A DNA stretch of 64,000 bases from DASRQK01 sp040392005 (GCA_040392005.1 JBEBWT010000005.1:1-64000); one strand, 5' to 3'; shown: positions 16,212-25,703, numbered from the stretch's first letter. Notes: generated by a model from the sequence alone, not told the origin. Made by a program: numbers and translations.

Positions 16212-17266
16212 CGACGACTACAACAACTAAACAACTGAAAAACGATTTATTGATCCGGGCTGCCTTTTCACAGCCGAACGACCGACCGCCTGTTTGGATG
16301 ATGCGGCAGGCAGGACGATTTATGAAAGAATACTGGGACATCAAAAACCGGTATTCTTTTCTGGAGATGTGTAAAACCCCGGAAATCGCTGCTGATGTGA
16401 CCATGTTGCCGGTGGATCTGCTGGGGATTGATGCCGCCATCCTGTTCTCGGATATTCTGGTGACAGGGGAGGCTATGGGTGGTGAATTGAGCTTTGAACA
16501 GGGTGTGGGCCCGCGGTTTGCCAATCCGGTACGTACATTGGCCGATGCGGAAGCCCTGCGGGTGGATGTGGTGGATAAGCTGCAGTATGTGGCCGATGCC
16601 ATCAAGGTGGTGCAGCAACGTCTGGATGGGTCGATCCCGCTGATCGGCTTTGCCGGTGCCCCTTTTACCGTTTTGAGTTATCTGGTCGAAGGCGGCTCCT
16701 CCAAGGATTTCAAGCGCACCAAGCTGATGCTCAACAATGAGCCGGAGCTGGCTCACCTGATTCTGGATAAGATTGCTACCCTGACTATTGATTATCTGAA
16801 TTTGCAGATCGATGCGGGTGTAAATGCTTTGCAGTTGTTTGATAGCTGGGCGAATGCCTTGTCCTGGTCGGATTATGAGGAATTTTCACACCGTTATAAT
16901 AAACGGATTATTGCCGGATTGAAACGGGAGGGGGTGCCGGTTATTTCCTTTGGGAAAGGCAGCTCGGTGTTTGCTCCGCTGATGGCCGAAGCTGGGCCGG
17001 ATGTGGTATCGGTGGACTGGAATGCTGATCTCCGCAGCGTCAGGGATAGTCTGCCGGCCGGTGTGGCCGTACAGGGCAATCTGGATCCCTTTATTCTCTA
17101 CGCCGACAAGCCAGTGATCCGACGCAAGATCCATGAACTGTTTGAACGTATGCGTGGTGTGGAGGGGTATATTTTCAATCTGGGACACGGAATCAGCCCG
17201 GATATGCCTTTTGACAATGTCAAGTATGCCGTGGAAGTAATCAAGGAATTCAGTTATTCTCGCTAA
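16208..17266 (+). CDS. hemE: Uroporphyrinogen decarboxylase
   Basis: HemE decarboxylates uroporphyrinogen III to coproporphyrinogen III in haem synthesis. The 352-aa product has the signature PVWMMRQAGRFMKEY near residue 30 (substrate-binding Arg), the catalytic Asp in LFSDILV, and GFAGAPFTVLSYL and NLGHGISPD further on. Translation starts at GTG 16208, overlapping the preceding stop (GTGA). The stop TAA overlaps the ATG of hemJ. The threonine-rich first residues (MTTTTTT) are unusual but lie outside the fold. Confidence 0.96.
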   Translation: MTTTTTTKQLKNDLLIRAAFSQPNDRPPVWMMRQAGRFMKEYWDIKNRYSFLEMCKTPEIAADVTMLPVDLLGIDAAILFSDILVTGEAMGGELSFEQGVGPRFANPVRTLADAEALRVDVVDKLQYVADAIKVVQQRLDGSIPLIGFAGAPFTVLSYLVEGGSSKDFKRTKLMLNNEPELAHLILDKIATLTIDYLNLQIDAGVNALQLFDSWANALSWSDYEEFSHRYNKRIIAGLKREGVPVISFGKGSSVFAPLMAEAGPDVVSVDWNADLRSVRDSLPAGVAVQGNLDPFILYADKPVIRRKIHELFERMRGVEGYIFNLGHGISPDMPFDNVKYAVEVIKEFSYSR

Positions 17267-17799
17267 TGATTTATCTGTACGCTAAGGCAATCCATATCAT
17301 CTTTGTTGTCTGCTGGATGGCCGGGCTGTTCTATATGGTGCGTCTGTTTATATACCATACCGAGGCGAGGCAAAAGCCGGAGCAGGAATACCAGATCCTG
17401 CACCGGCAATTCCAAACAATGGAGAGCCGGCTTTGGTGGGTGATCGCCGTGCCATCCATGTACCTGACCGTACTGGCCGGTCTGGTCATGCTGTATCAGT
17501 CGCCCACCCTGTTGCAGGCTGGTTGGATGCATGTCAAGCTGGCGTTTGTCCTCGGTCTGATCGCTTATCATTTTATCTGCCAGCGCATCATGTACCAATT
17601 GAGGGACGAGCGCAGCGCCTGGACCTCCGGCCGGCTGCGGCTTTGGAACGAAGTGGCCACTCTATTTCTCTTTGCCATTGTGTTTATGGTTGTCCTCAAA
17701 AGTGCGGTCACCTGGATTTTTGGTGTACTTGGCCTTGTGACACTGGCGGTCCTGCTGATGCTGGGGATCCGGTTGTATAAGAAATATAGGAAGGATTGA
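17266..17799 (+). CDS. hemJ: Protoporphyrinogen oxidase HemJ
   Basis: A 177-aa membrane protein of the HemJ/UPF0093 family, which oxidises protoporphyrinogen IX in bacteria lacking HemG/HemY. It has four predicted membrane helices. The family signature is at the N-terminus: KAIHIIFVVCWMAGLFYMVR, with conserved His10 and a second His in FIYH. WMHVKLAFVLGLIAYHF is the later conserved block. Direct coupling to hemE supports the haem role. The C-terminal helix is slightly longer than usual. No terminator is obvious before the converging DCC gene. Confidence 0.88.
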   Translation: MIYLYAKAIHIIFVVCWMAGLFYMVRLFIYHTEARQKPEQEYQILHRQFQTMESRLWWVIAVPSMYLTVLAGLVMLYQSPTLLQAGWMHVKLAFVLGLIAYHFICQRIMYQLRDERSAWTSGRLRLWNEVATLFLFAIVFMVVLKSAVTWIFGVLGLVTLAVLLMLGIRLYKKYRKD

Positions 17800-17845
17800 A
17801 AGTCAGTCTGTTACGGGCTCCAGAAAGACTCAGGAAAATAGAGGT

Positions 17846-18310
17846 TTAATCCAAGAATCTGTCTTTCAATTCCGGGGTCGGCATCATGCAAGAAGTTTTT
17901 TTGCCAAACCACCGGTATCGGTTCCGGCCGACCCAATCATATACTGCATCGCGGACAGGTCGGGGAATGATCCAAAAGATGCCAGTCAGCCACCATAATC
18001 CCCCCATATCCTGCAGGATCCAAAGCGCTGCCGTGGACTTTGTGTAAAACCGGCCGTTGCGGATGTAGATGATGGAGGTTAATTTCCCGGTTTCGGGAAC
18101 CTGCTCAGTTTGGGACATCTGGGAGTTGGTATGACCGGATCTGGCCAGTGTGGTAAACTCAGTGATGTACTTCTGTGCGTTTTCCGATTGCAGGGGACCG
18201 AACCGCAACACCTGCCGGCGATCCTGCCGGATCAGGAACTGCACAAAACCATCACACAGATTGCACACTCCATCGAATAGTACAAGATTGGTAGGTGATG
18301 ATATGGCCAT
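17846..18310 (-). CDS. DCC-family thiol-disulfide oxidoreductase (DUF393)
   Basis: A 154-aa DUF393 protein, predicted thiol-disulfide oxidoreductase. The N-terminus has the family motif LFDGVCNLCDGFVQFLI with C16 and C19, followed by LRFGPLQSE and ending in the RWFGKK segment. Between the FGPLQSE block and IIYIRNGRFYTKSTAAL there is a longer linker than usual (TTLARSGHTNSQMSQTEQ). The ATG at 18310 lies inside the preceding MBL gene, giving an unusually long 59-bp overlap in another frame; no later start would keep the motif. Function in this organism is unknown. Confidence 0.85.
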   Translation of the reverse strand: MAISSPTNLVLFDGVCNLCDGFVQFLIRQDRRQVLRFGPLQSENAQKYITEFTTLARSGHTNSQMSQTEQVPETGKLTSIIYIRNGRFYTKSTAALWILQDMGGLWWLTGIFWIIPRPVRDAVYDWVGRNRYRWFGKKTSCMMPTPELKDRFLD

Positions 18311-19193
18311 CTATGTAAGATACGGATTTTTCTTCAAAACTCAAAATGTCCTCCTGTTTTTCGGTCAGCGCCCCACTGTTTTGTGCCAGAATCTTTTGCT
18401 TTTCCTCCCACCGGTAAACCGCTGTCTCAGCATCCCGGCCGGCAAGCACCACAGTAGTCTGACCGGCATGCTGCTTGAAAAGTTGCAGGGCCAGTTCCGG
18501 ATCGTTATTGTCACGGGACAGGTGGCACAAAAACAGCAACCGCAGCGAGGGAGAGCGGTGCTGCAGGAACAGCTCCAGGGCCTGATGGTTCGACATGTGT
18601 CCGTAGCCTCCACTGATCCGTTTTTTCAAATAATAGGGGTAACGCCCTTTATCCAGCATTTCCTTATCATAATTGGTTTCCAGAAAAGCGATATCGCATT
18701 GCTGGAAATAGTGCGTCAGCCGGTCGCAAACGGCACCGATATCGGTGAATACGCCCACTGTCCTGGCACCCTGACGAATGACAAAGCTTTGCGGATCGGC
18801 AGCGTCGTGCAGCTTGGCAAAGGGGATGACCTCCAGTTTACCAACATGCACCTGATATCCGGGACGCAGCAGGTACAGTAACCGGCTCGGAATAGCCAGA
18901 CGGCAGGCTGCGAGCGTTCCTTCCGTCAGAAAAACGGGTAACTGATATTTATTGGCCACTACCGCCAGACCCTTGATGTGATCGCTGTGTTCATGCGAAA
19001 TAAAGATGGCCCTGACTTTAGCCATACTCAATCCCATCCTCAGCATTCTCCGCTCCAATTCCCGGCAGGAAATCCCGACATCTATCAATACCGCCTCCTC
19101 CTCATTGCCTACGTAATAGCAATTGCCATTGCTGCCCGAAGCGATTGACGCTGTATAGAGATTTGCCGGAGAAAGTGAAGGATCTGATGCCAT
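18252..19193 (-). CDS. MBL-fold hydrolase, YycJ/WalJ-like
   Basis: A 313-aa cytoplasmic metallo-beta-lactamase-fold protein. It begins with the block YTASIASGSNGNCYYVG typical of the YycJ/WalJ group, then LIDVGISCRELERRM and the metal motif SHEHSDH with H67, H69, D71 and H72. Later blocks are GVFTDIGAVCDRL, LETNYDKEML and LCHLSRDNN. Related proteins are exonucleases or are linked to cell-wall signalling in Firmicutes; the role here is inferred only at family level. The last 19 codons overlap the DCC gene, so the C-terminus may be extended relative to relatives. Confidence 0.85.
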   Translation of the reverse strand: MASDPSLSPANLYTASIASGSNGNCYYVGNEEEAVLIDVGISCRELERRMLRMGLSMAKVRAIFISHEHSDHIKGLAVVANKYQLPVFLTEGTLAACRLAIPSRLLYLLRPGYQVHVGKLEVIPFAKLHDAADPQSFVIRQGARTVGVFTDIGAVCDRLTHYFQQCDIAFLETNYDKEMLDKGRYPYYLKKRISGGYGHMSNHQALELFLQHRSPSLRLLFLCHLSRDNNDPELALQLFKQHAGQTTVVLAGRDAETAVYRWEEKQKILAQNSGALTEKQEDILSFEEKSVSYIDGHIITYQSCTIRWSVQSV

Positions 19194-19288
19194 GTTAAGT
19201 CAAAAAAGACAAAATTCCTGTAAAAGTAGGCAAAAAAACAGGATTTTCCACCAATTTTTCCTAACTTGCCTACCTTAACAGGTATATT

Positions 19289-20356
19289 ATGAGTAACAGT
19301 ACATTAACATCAATCCGCGTAGAAAAAGCAACAAAATCCAGATTGCCGGATGTTGATTTCAGCAACCTGAAATTTGGTCAGATCCTGTCAGATCACATGC
19401 TGGTGGCCGATTACAAAGACGGTCAATGGGGAGAAGCCGCGATTGTACCTTACGGTGATTTCAACATAAGCCCTGCACTTTCCGCCTTGCATTATGGCCA
19501 GTCTATCTTTGAAGGGATCAAGGCGTTCCGCTATGAAGATGGCCAGGTTAATATTTTTCGTCCGGACCAGAACCATGAGCGTTTCAACCGTTCGGCATCC
19601 CGCATGTGCATGCCGGAAGTACCTGCTTCCATCTTTCTGGACGGAATGAAGCAATTGATCGATCTGGATCGTGACTGGGTACCGTCAAAAGACGGATATT
19701 CTCTGTATATACGCCCCTTTATGTTTGCCACGGAGGCCGCATTGGGGGTGCATCCTTCGGATTCTTATCGCTTTGCGATCATCACCGGGCCGGTAGGGAT
19801 CTATTATAGTAAGCCGCTTCGCCTGAAAGTGGAAAACCATTATTCCAGGGCTGCCGAAGGTGGAGTTGGATTTGCAAAAAGTGCGGGTAATTATGCGTTA
19901 TCTCTGTACCCCACTAAATTGGCACAGGAGGAAGGATTCGATCAGTTGATGTGGACAGATTCCATTGAACATAAGTATATAGAGGAAGCCGGTACGGCCA
20001 ATCTGATGTTCCGCATCGGGGATACACTGATCACCCCGCACTCGGAAACTATTTTGCATGGGATCACCCGCAAAACGATTGTAGAAGTCGCCCGGCATTG
20101 GGGCCTGAAAGTCGAGCAGCGTAAAGTAGCGGTCAGTGAATTGATCAACGGAATCAAAGAGGGTATCGTCACCGAGGCTTTTGCGGCCGGTACAGCGGTG
20201 ACCCTGTCACATATTTCCGAAATCGGTTATGAGGGTGCGGTTTACACCTTGCCTGATCCGGCCGACCGGGAATTTTCAAATAAAGTATTGGCTTTCCTCA
20301 ACGATCTGCGTTACGGTAGGTTGGAGGATGAATTTGGCTGGAATCATCTGGTTTAA
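19289..20356 (+). CDS. ilvE: Branched-chain amino acid aminotransferase
   Basis: A pyridoxal-phosphate enzyme that transaminates leucine, isoleucine and valine. The 355-aa product is of the longer BCAT type. The PLP lysine is K197 in GFAKSAGNYALSLYPT. Other class-IV blocks are SALHYGQSIFEGIKAFR, LYIRPFMFATEAALGV and YIEEAGTANLMFRI. The gene is alone and diverges from the MBL gene. A strong hairpin follows at 20414-20453. Confidence 0.95.
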   Translation: MSNSTLTSIRVEKATKSRLPDVDFSNLKFGQILSDHMLVADYKDGQWGEAAIVPYGDFNISPALSALHYGQSIFEGIKAFRYEDGQVNIFRPDQNHERFNRSASRMCMPEVPASIFLDGMKQLIDLDRDWVPSKDGYSLYIRPFMFATEAALGVHPSDSYRFAIITGPVGIYYSKPLRLKVENHYSRAAEGGVGFAKSAGNYALSLYPTKLAQEEGFDQLMWTDSIEHKYIEEAGTANLMFRIGDTLITPHSETILHGITRKTIVEVARHWGLKVEQRKVAVSELINGIKEGIVTEAFAAGTAVTLSHISEIGYEGAVYTLPDPADREFSNKVLAFLNDLRYGRLEDEFGWNHLV

Positions 20357-20413
20357 ACCAAAGCTTGATTTGTAACAGAACTAAATTCCCCAAGTACATA
20401 CGAATCACGAAAG

Positions 20414-20453
20414 CACAAATTCCGCAAAAACCGCTCTTTTTGCGGAATTTGTG
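20414..20453. terminator. Bidirectional terminator hairpin, ilvE/miaA
   Basis: A perfect 17-bp stem, CACAAATTCCGCAAAAA at 20414-20430 pairing with 20437-20453, closes on the 6-nt loop CCGCTC. The A/T-rich feet allow it to serve both ilvE (plus) and miaA (minus), which converge here. Confidence 0.75.
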
Positions 20454-20475
20454 ACAGCGCAGTAACACATACCTA

Positions 20476-21429
20476 CTATCGCGTAAAAATCAAATCCGAC
20501 AGGATATATTGGTGGATTTTTTCGGGTTCGGAAGGGTCAAACCAAACTGTGTCCGGATCTTTTTTGAACCAGGTCAATTGGCGTTTTGCGTAGCGTCGGG
20601 TGTTTTGTTTAATTTTTTCTATGGCCGCTTCCAAACTCATTTTTCCGTCAAGATAATCAAACAGTTCGGCATAGCCAACGGTTTTTAAGGCGGGTAAATG
20701 GCGGTGGTGATAAAGCGAACGAACCTCATCCAGCAAACCCGATTGCATCATGAGATCAACCCTTTCATTGATCCGTTCGTAAAGCCGTTCGCGATCCATA
20801 TCCAGCCCGATCATTAGCGTGTCGAAGGGGCGGAGGTTTGATTCCGCCGATTCATTCACTTCACCCTCTTTGGATGCATCCCGTTTTCGAAAAGAAGAAA
20901 AAGGGTTACCTGTACTTTCCCAGACTTCCAGCGCCCGGATCAGCCGCTGGGGATTCTGGCGATCGACCTCCTCAAAATAGACCGGATCGGCTGCGGCCAA
21001 TGCCTGCTGCAGCGGCTCAATCCCCTGCTCTGCAAAAATCCGGTTCCATTTTTCCCGGACGCCGGCAAGCGGCCTGGGCAGATCATCCAACCCGTGCCGC
21101 AGGGCATCTACAAACAAGCCGGAACCTCCCACGACCACCACCTGCCGGTATTGCTCAAACAGGCCACCCAGCAGCTCCAATGCTTCCCGCTCAAAATCCC
21201 CGGCCGACAGATTGGCGGTGATCCCGTGCGAATCAATAAAATAGTGGGGTACGGCCGCCAATTCCGCTGCCGTGGGTTTGGCCGTCCCAATGGACATTTC
21301 CCGGTAAAACTGTCTGGAATCCGCAGAAATTACGACGGTTTGCAGTGCCCGGGCGATCCGGATGGCCACCGCTGTTTTTCCCACTGCGGTCGGCCCCACA
21401 ACAGTGATCAATACGGGTCGGTTCTTCAT
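20476..21429 (-). CDS. miaA: tRNA dimethylallyltransferase
   Basis: MiaA adds an isopentenyl group to A37 of tRNAs that read codons beginning with U. The 317-aa product has the P-loop GPTAVGKTAVAI at residues 12-23, the DSRQFYREMSIGTAKP block (catalytic Asp and substrate Thr), GGSGLFVDALRHGLDDLP, and the C-terminal TRRYAKRQLTWFKKD. The length is normal. The neighbouring upstream gene (21544) is on the same strand, 114 bp away. Confidence 0.95.
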   Translation of the reverse strand: MKNRPVLITVVGPTAVGKTAVAIRIARALQTVVISADSRQFYREMSIGTAKPTAAELAAVPHYFIDSHGITANLSAGDFEREALELLGGLFEQYRQVVVVGGSGLFVDALRHGLDDLPRPLAGVREKWNRIFAEQGIEPLQQALAAADPVYFEEVDRQNPQRLIRALEVWESTGNPFSSFRKRDASKEGEVNESAESNLRPFDTLMIGLDMDRERLYERINERVDLMMQSGLLDEVRSLYHHRHLPALKTVGYAELFDYLDGKMSLEAAIEKIKQNTRRYAKRQLTWFKKDPDTVWFDPSEPEKIHQYILSDLIFTR

Positions 21430-21543
21430 CTTTGTATGCTATTTTATGGCGACTCGCCCAAACCGGTAAGCTTACCGATTCACAAGATCGATTGACAAGA
21501 TCAATTGACAGGATGATACACAGTCTCCTGTCAATACACGTCC

Positions 21544-22155
21544 TCAAAACCCATCTTCAAACCCCATCTCCGACTGAGCGGCATCATCGTCCCCTGCACC
21601 GCCTTCTCCACCTTCTTCTTCCTCCCCATCCAGCAGATCGAAATCCTCTTCCTCATCGATCCCGTACTGGGTTTCATTCAGGAAATCGTAATCATCATCC
21701 TTGCCCTGCCCGACGACTGCATCACCCTCCGGATTGATCTGTGCGCCATAAGGTTTAGGCACGATCCCCATACTTTTGAACAGCACCGGATATTCTACTC
21801 CTTCTTCCTCTTTCAGGATCTTGATCAGTTGCACATGAAAATCGAACGGACGTTCAAAGTTGTAAGTATAATAGAATTTTTGGTGGGGATCATCGATGAA
21901 TTTGCTCAGCCGTGCATTTTCCATCTCAATGACTCCCTGGCTGATTTTGCGCTCATCGGGCATATAAGCAATTTCTGTCCCCTTTTTCCACTGATCATTA
22001 CTGACGTAAAATGAAGAGGGCAGGGCCGGATTGTAACCGGTAGCCTTGTGGATTGCCTCGTGGAGGTCCATAAATGTGTGCTTCGAGAGCATATCGATCT
22101 CCCGGATCACTTCATCATAATCTTCAAAAATAACGCTGAATCTATAAATCGCCAT
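21544..22155 (-). CDS. pRiA4b ORF-3-like protein
   Basis: A 203-aa protein resembling the plasmid pRiA4b ORF-3 / IS1096 passenger TnpR-like family (PF07929). It shows FRFSV-like strand 1 (YRFSVIFEDYDEV), FMDLHEAIHKATGY, SSFYVSNDQWKKGTEI and the YTYNFERPFDFHVQLIKIL core. The last 45 residues are very acidic (runs of Glu and Asp) and probably disordered. Despite the family name no transposase, inverted repeats or plasmid functions lie nearby, so it appears to be a resident chromosomal gene. Its function is unknown. Confidence 0.78.
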   Translation of the reverse strand: MAIYRFSVIFEDYDEVIREIDMLSKHTFMDLHEAIHKATGYNPALPSSFYVSNDQWKKGTEIAYMPDERKISQGVIEMENARLSKFIDDPHQKFYYTYNFERPFDFHVQLIKILKEEEGVEYPVLFKSMGIVPKPYGAQINPEGDAVVGQGKDDDYDFLNETQYGIDEEEDFDLLDGEEEEGGEGGAGDDDAAQSEMGFEDGF

Positions 22156-22276
22156 AATTTCATTACCTGTTGAAACGTTTTCGCAGCTGCTAATATCAGA
22201 AATTTAGGAGAGAATCAAAAATGGGCTTTTCCCCGGATTGGAATTTGGCCTTAACCTGCCATTTCATTCAACCCAT

Positions 22277-25200
22277 TTAGCGAGCCATTTCACCCAATAC
22301 ATTCAATGCCTGTTGCAGGTCGTGGATACCGCTCACCGCAATGCGCAGGGTTCCTTTTACTTCTTTCAGGTTGCAAATGGTCGGGTTCTGCTGCGCAAAA
22401 ACGAGTACTTTGCCAAATTGCTCACTTTCAAAATAGGGAGAATCTTTTTTGCTGACAAAATAGCCCCTCAGCAGACCCTGCTTGAAGGAAATTTTTTCAA
22501 ATCCGATTTCCTTGCCCAGCCATTGTATGCGCAGGGTACCAAAGAGGTTGTGCACTTCCAGCGGGATAGGGCCAAAGCGGTCAATCAATGCTGCTTTGAA
22601 TTGCTCCAGTGCCGCTTCATTTTGCAGATTGGACAATTCACTGTAAAGATTGTACCGTTCACTGACATGGGTGACGTATTCGTCCGGGATCAATACCTCC
22701 AGATCAGTGTCGATCTGGGTAAAATGTACAAAACGCTGCTCCTGCTGATCCGGGAAAAGCCCCTTGAATTCATCATCCTTGAGTTCCTGTATCGCTTCAT
22801 CCAGGATTTTATGGTACATTTCAAACCCTATTTCCGCAATAAATCCGCTTTGTTCGGCTCCCAGCAGATTGCCACTGCCCCGGATATCCAGATCCCGCAT
22901 AGCCACATTGAAACCACTTCCCAGTTCCGAGAACTCTTCAATGGCACTGAGACGTTTGTAGGCTTCGGGGGTCAGGGTGGAAACCGGAGGGCTGAGCAGA
23001 TAGCAATAAGCCTTTTTATTGGTCCTGCCCACACGTCCCCGCATCTGGTGCAGGTCGCTCAGGCCAAACATGTGCGCCTGGTTGATGATGATGGTGTTGG
23101 CATTGGGAATGTCCAGCCCCGCTTCGATAATGGTGGTGGCGACCAAAACATCGTACTCATGGTGGATGAATTTGAGCATGACATCTTCCAGGGCATCCCC
23201 TTCCAGTTGTCCGTGGGCTACTCCCACACGGGCATTCGGTACGAGCCTATGGATCATATGGCCCAGTTGGGGCAGATCGGCCACCCGATTGTGAATAAAA
23301 AACACTTGTCCATTCCGCTCCATCTCCTGTGAGACTGCTTCCTGTATCAGAGTTTCGTTGAATACATGCAGCTCGGTCTGTACCGGCTGGCGGTTGGGCG
23401 GCGGGGTGCTGATGATACTGAGGTCCCGGGCACCCATCAGCGAAAAATGAAGGGTACGTGGGATGGGGGTAGCGGTCAGTGTCAGACAATCCACATTCGC
23501 CCGCAACTGTTTGAGTTTTTCCTTGACCGACACTCCGAATTTCTGCTCCTCATCAATGACCATCAGGCCCAGATCCTTGAATTTGACATCCTTGCTCACC
23601 AGCCTGTGGGTGCCGATGATAATATCCAGTTCCCCGCTGGCCAGCCGGCCCAGGGTTTCCCGGATGGATTTGGTGCTTTTGAAACGGTTGATATAATCAA
23701 TATTGCAGGGAAAACTACTCAGCCTCTCGGTAAATGTCCGGAAATGCTGCATGGCCAGGATGGTCGTCGGCACCAGCACCGCTACCTGCTTGCTGTCAGC
23801 CACTGCTTTGAAAGCAGCCCGGATCGCAACCTCCGTTTTGCCGAACCCCACATCCCCGCAGACCAGCCTATCCATCGGATGGGGAGATTCCATATCCTTT
23901 TTGACATCTTGTGTCGCCTTTTCCTGATCGGGTGTGTCCTCATAGATAAAGGATGCCTCCAGTTCGGTTTGCAGGTAAGTGTCCGGACTGAACGCATTTC
24001 CGGTCTGGGCCTTCCGCTGGGCGTAGAGCTTGATCAGATCGCGGGCAATGTCCTTGACTTTTTTCTTGGTAGTCTTTTTCAGTTTTTCCCAGGTATCTGT
24101 CCCCAGCTTATTCATTTTGGGTACGGTGCCGTCCTTGCCTGAATATTTGGAGATCCGGTTCAGGGAATTGATATTGACATACAAGAGATCGTTATCGGCA
24201 TAGACCAGCCGGATCATCTCCTGCGATTTGCCTTGCACATCGATCTTTTCCAGTCCGGCATATTTCCCGATCCCGTGATCAATATGGGTGATATAATCGC
24301 CCGGTTTGAGATCGCGCAGTTCTTTCAGCGTAATGGCCTGGGAGCGTTCATACCCCTTTTTCCGCTTGTATTTATAATAGCGGTCGAATATCTGATGGTC
24401 GGTATAGCAGGCAATCCCCAGATCCCTGTCCAGAAATCCGGCCCTCAGACCAATATGGATCGGGATGAAGGTCACGTCATGCTGGAGGTCCTCCAGAATG
24501 GCAAACAGGCGCTCGATCTGTCTGGGTGAATCACTGAGAATATAATTGGTCACCTTTGCCCTCAGATTGCCTTGCAGATTATGTGCCAGCAGACCAAAAT
24601 CCTTATTGAAAGAGGGTTGGGGTTGTTGGTCGAACTGAATGGTCTGCGTGGCTTCGTACAAAAACTGTTTTCCAAATTCGATCAGCGCAAAATCTTTTAA
24701 CAGTGACAACAGCATCGTGCCGTCCGTAAAGCTGAACCGGGGATCAATCCAGGAAGGATTGGCCAGTTTATCCTCTTCTTTCAGTGCGTTCCAGAGTCCG
24801 GCGGACTTGGTATAGCCTGTACTGGCAATATCCGCCGTGGACTGTACATCTTTGATCCAGATGATCGTTTCCGGATCTATATATTCCAGCAGGGAAATAT
24901 TGTTCTCACTCAGAAACTTGGCCTGGACATTGGGTACAATGGTGACCGTATGGATATTGCTGACCGAGAGCTGACTCTCTATCTCGAAGGTGCGGATCCG
25001 TTCGATGGTATCCCCGAAAAATTCAATCCGGTAAGGGAGGTCGTTGGAATAGGAAAAGATATCGACAATCCCCCCCCGAATGGCATATTGTCCCGGTTCA
25101 TACACAAAATCGGTCCGCTCAAAATCATATTCGGCCAGAAATTCGTTGATGAAAGCAATGTCCAGCTTGCTGTCCCGTGTAATGATCAGCGTATTATCTG

Positions 25201-25678
25201 ACAGGTCGGAGCGTGAAATCACCTTTTCGGAAAGTGCCTCCGGATAGGTGACCACCAACTGGTCTTTCAGTAATGTCCCCTCCTTGCTCTTTTTGTTGAG
25301 TTCGCTCAGAGTTTCCGCCCTTTGCAGTACATGCGCACTGTCCAGTTGGGTAAAATCAAAGGCTTTACGATAGGAAGAGGGAAAAAACAATACCTGCCTG
25401 TCGAGGATGCCTTCCAGATCCGCCAGGAAATAAGCCGCTTCCTCATGATTGGGCAGGATAAACAAGCCGGGTCTGCCCAGGTTTTGATGGCAGGTCAATG
25501 CGACCAGGGCATCCGCCGATCCGATCAAACCTTTGAGATGGATCCGGGGACTTCCTGCTTGTAAAACAGAGGTCAGGGCCACAAGCTGTTTGCTCTGGCC
25601 GATCTGATCCGTTATATTTCCTATTCCCACATTCAAAAGAGTGGCAAAGGTACGAAATCCCCCACAATATGTTTTCAT
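22277..25678 (-). CDS. mfd: Transcription-repair coupling factor Mfd
   Basis: Mfd removes RNA polymerase stalled at DNA damage and recruits UvrA. The product (up to 1133 aa) has the UvrB-like N-terminal region, the RNA-polymerase-interacting CarD-like domain (LKPGDYITHIDHGIGKYAGL), the translocase motor with Walker A GDVGFGKTEVAIRAA and DEEQ box, motif VATTIIEAGLDIPNANTIII, and a C-terminal TRCF domain. The start is uncertain. ATG 25678 is given here. However, a TACCTTTG box on this strand at 25645-25652 lies inside that reading, so translation may begin at TTG 25636 or GTG 25630, which would drop the odd MKTYCGGFRT N-terminus. Confidence 0.95.
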   Translation of the reverse strand: MKTYCGGFRTFATLLNVGIGNITDQIGQSKQLVALTSVLQAGSPRIHLKGLIGSADALVALTCHQNLGRPGLFILPNHEEAAYFLADLEGILDRQVLFFPSSYRKAFDFTQLDSAHVLQRAETLSELNKKSKEGTLLKDQLVVTYPEALSEKVISRSDLSDNTLIITRDSKLDIAFINEFLAEYDFERTDFVYEPGQYAIRGGIVDIFSYSNDLPYRIEFFGDTIERIRTFEIESQLSVSNIHTVTIVPNVQAKFLSENNISLLEYIDPETIIWIKDVQSTADIASTGYTKSAGLWNALKEEDKLANPSWIDPRFSFTDGTMLLSLLKDFALIEFGKQFLYEATQTIQFDQQPQPSFNKDFGLLAHNLQGNLRAKVTNYILSDSPRQIERLFAILEDLQHDVTFIPIHIGLRAGFLDRDLGIACYTDHQIFDRYYKYKRKKGYERSQAITLKELRDLKPGDYITHIDHGIGKYAGLEKIDVQGKSQEMIRLVYADNDLLYVNINSLNRISKYSGKDGTVPKMNKLGTDTWEKLKKTTKKKVKDIARDLIKLYAQRKAQTGNAFSPDTYLQTELEASFIYEDTPDQEKATQDVKKDMESPHPMDRLVCGDVGFGKTEVAIRAAFKAVADSKQVAVLVPTTILAMQHFRTFTERLSSFPCNIDYINRFKSTKSIRETLGRLASGELDIIIGTHRLVSKDVKFKDLGLMVIDEEQKFGVSVKEKLKQLRANVDCLTLTATPIPRTLHFSLMGARDLSIISTPPPNRQPVQTELHVFNETLIQEAVSQEMERNGQVFFIHNRVADLPQLGHMIHRLVPNARVGVAHGQLEGDALEDVMLKFIHHEYDVLVATTIIEAGLDIPNANTIIINQAHMFGLSDLHQMRGRVGRTNKKAYCYLLSPPVSTLTPEAYKRLSAIEEFSELGSGFNVAMRDLDIRGSGNLLGAEQSGFIAEIGFEMYHKILDEAIQELKDDEFKGLFPDQQEQRFVHFTQIDTDLEVLIPDEYVTHVSERYNLYSELSNLQNEAALEQFKAALIDRFGPIPLEVHNLFGTLRIQWLGKEIGFEKISFKQGLLRGYFVSKKDSPYFESEQFGKVLVFAQQNPTICNLKEVKGTLRIAVSGIHDLQQALNVLGEMAR
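25645..25652 (-). promoter_or_regulatory. -7 element TACCTTTG, probable mfd promoter
   Basis: An exact TAnnTTTG match on the minus strand, 26 nt inside the ATG-initiated mfd frame. No other match is seen upstream on this strand. A divergent promoter (25696-25703) sits back to back with it, the arrangement seen at other divergent pairs here. Confidence 0.5.
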
Positions 25679-25695
25679 TTTATGGTTGATTTGCC

Positions 25696-25703
25696 TAAGT
25701 TTG
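25696..25703 (+). promoter_or_regulatory. -7 element TAAGTTTG of the DUF4293 gene
   Basis: An exact TAnnTTTG match, 58 nt before the ATG at 25762. Confidence 0.6.

Noticed and set aside
18252..18310. Frameshift or assembly error joining the MBL and DCC genes
   Set aside because: Both proteins keep complete family motifs in their own frames, so the overlap can be real; it is reported as a finding instead.
21544..22155. Possible insertion-sequence gene (IS1096 passenger-like family name)
   Set aside because: No transposase, terminal inverted repeats or target duplications were found around it. Family members are common in chromosomes, so it is kept as an ordinary gene.
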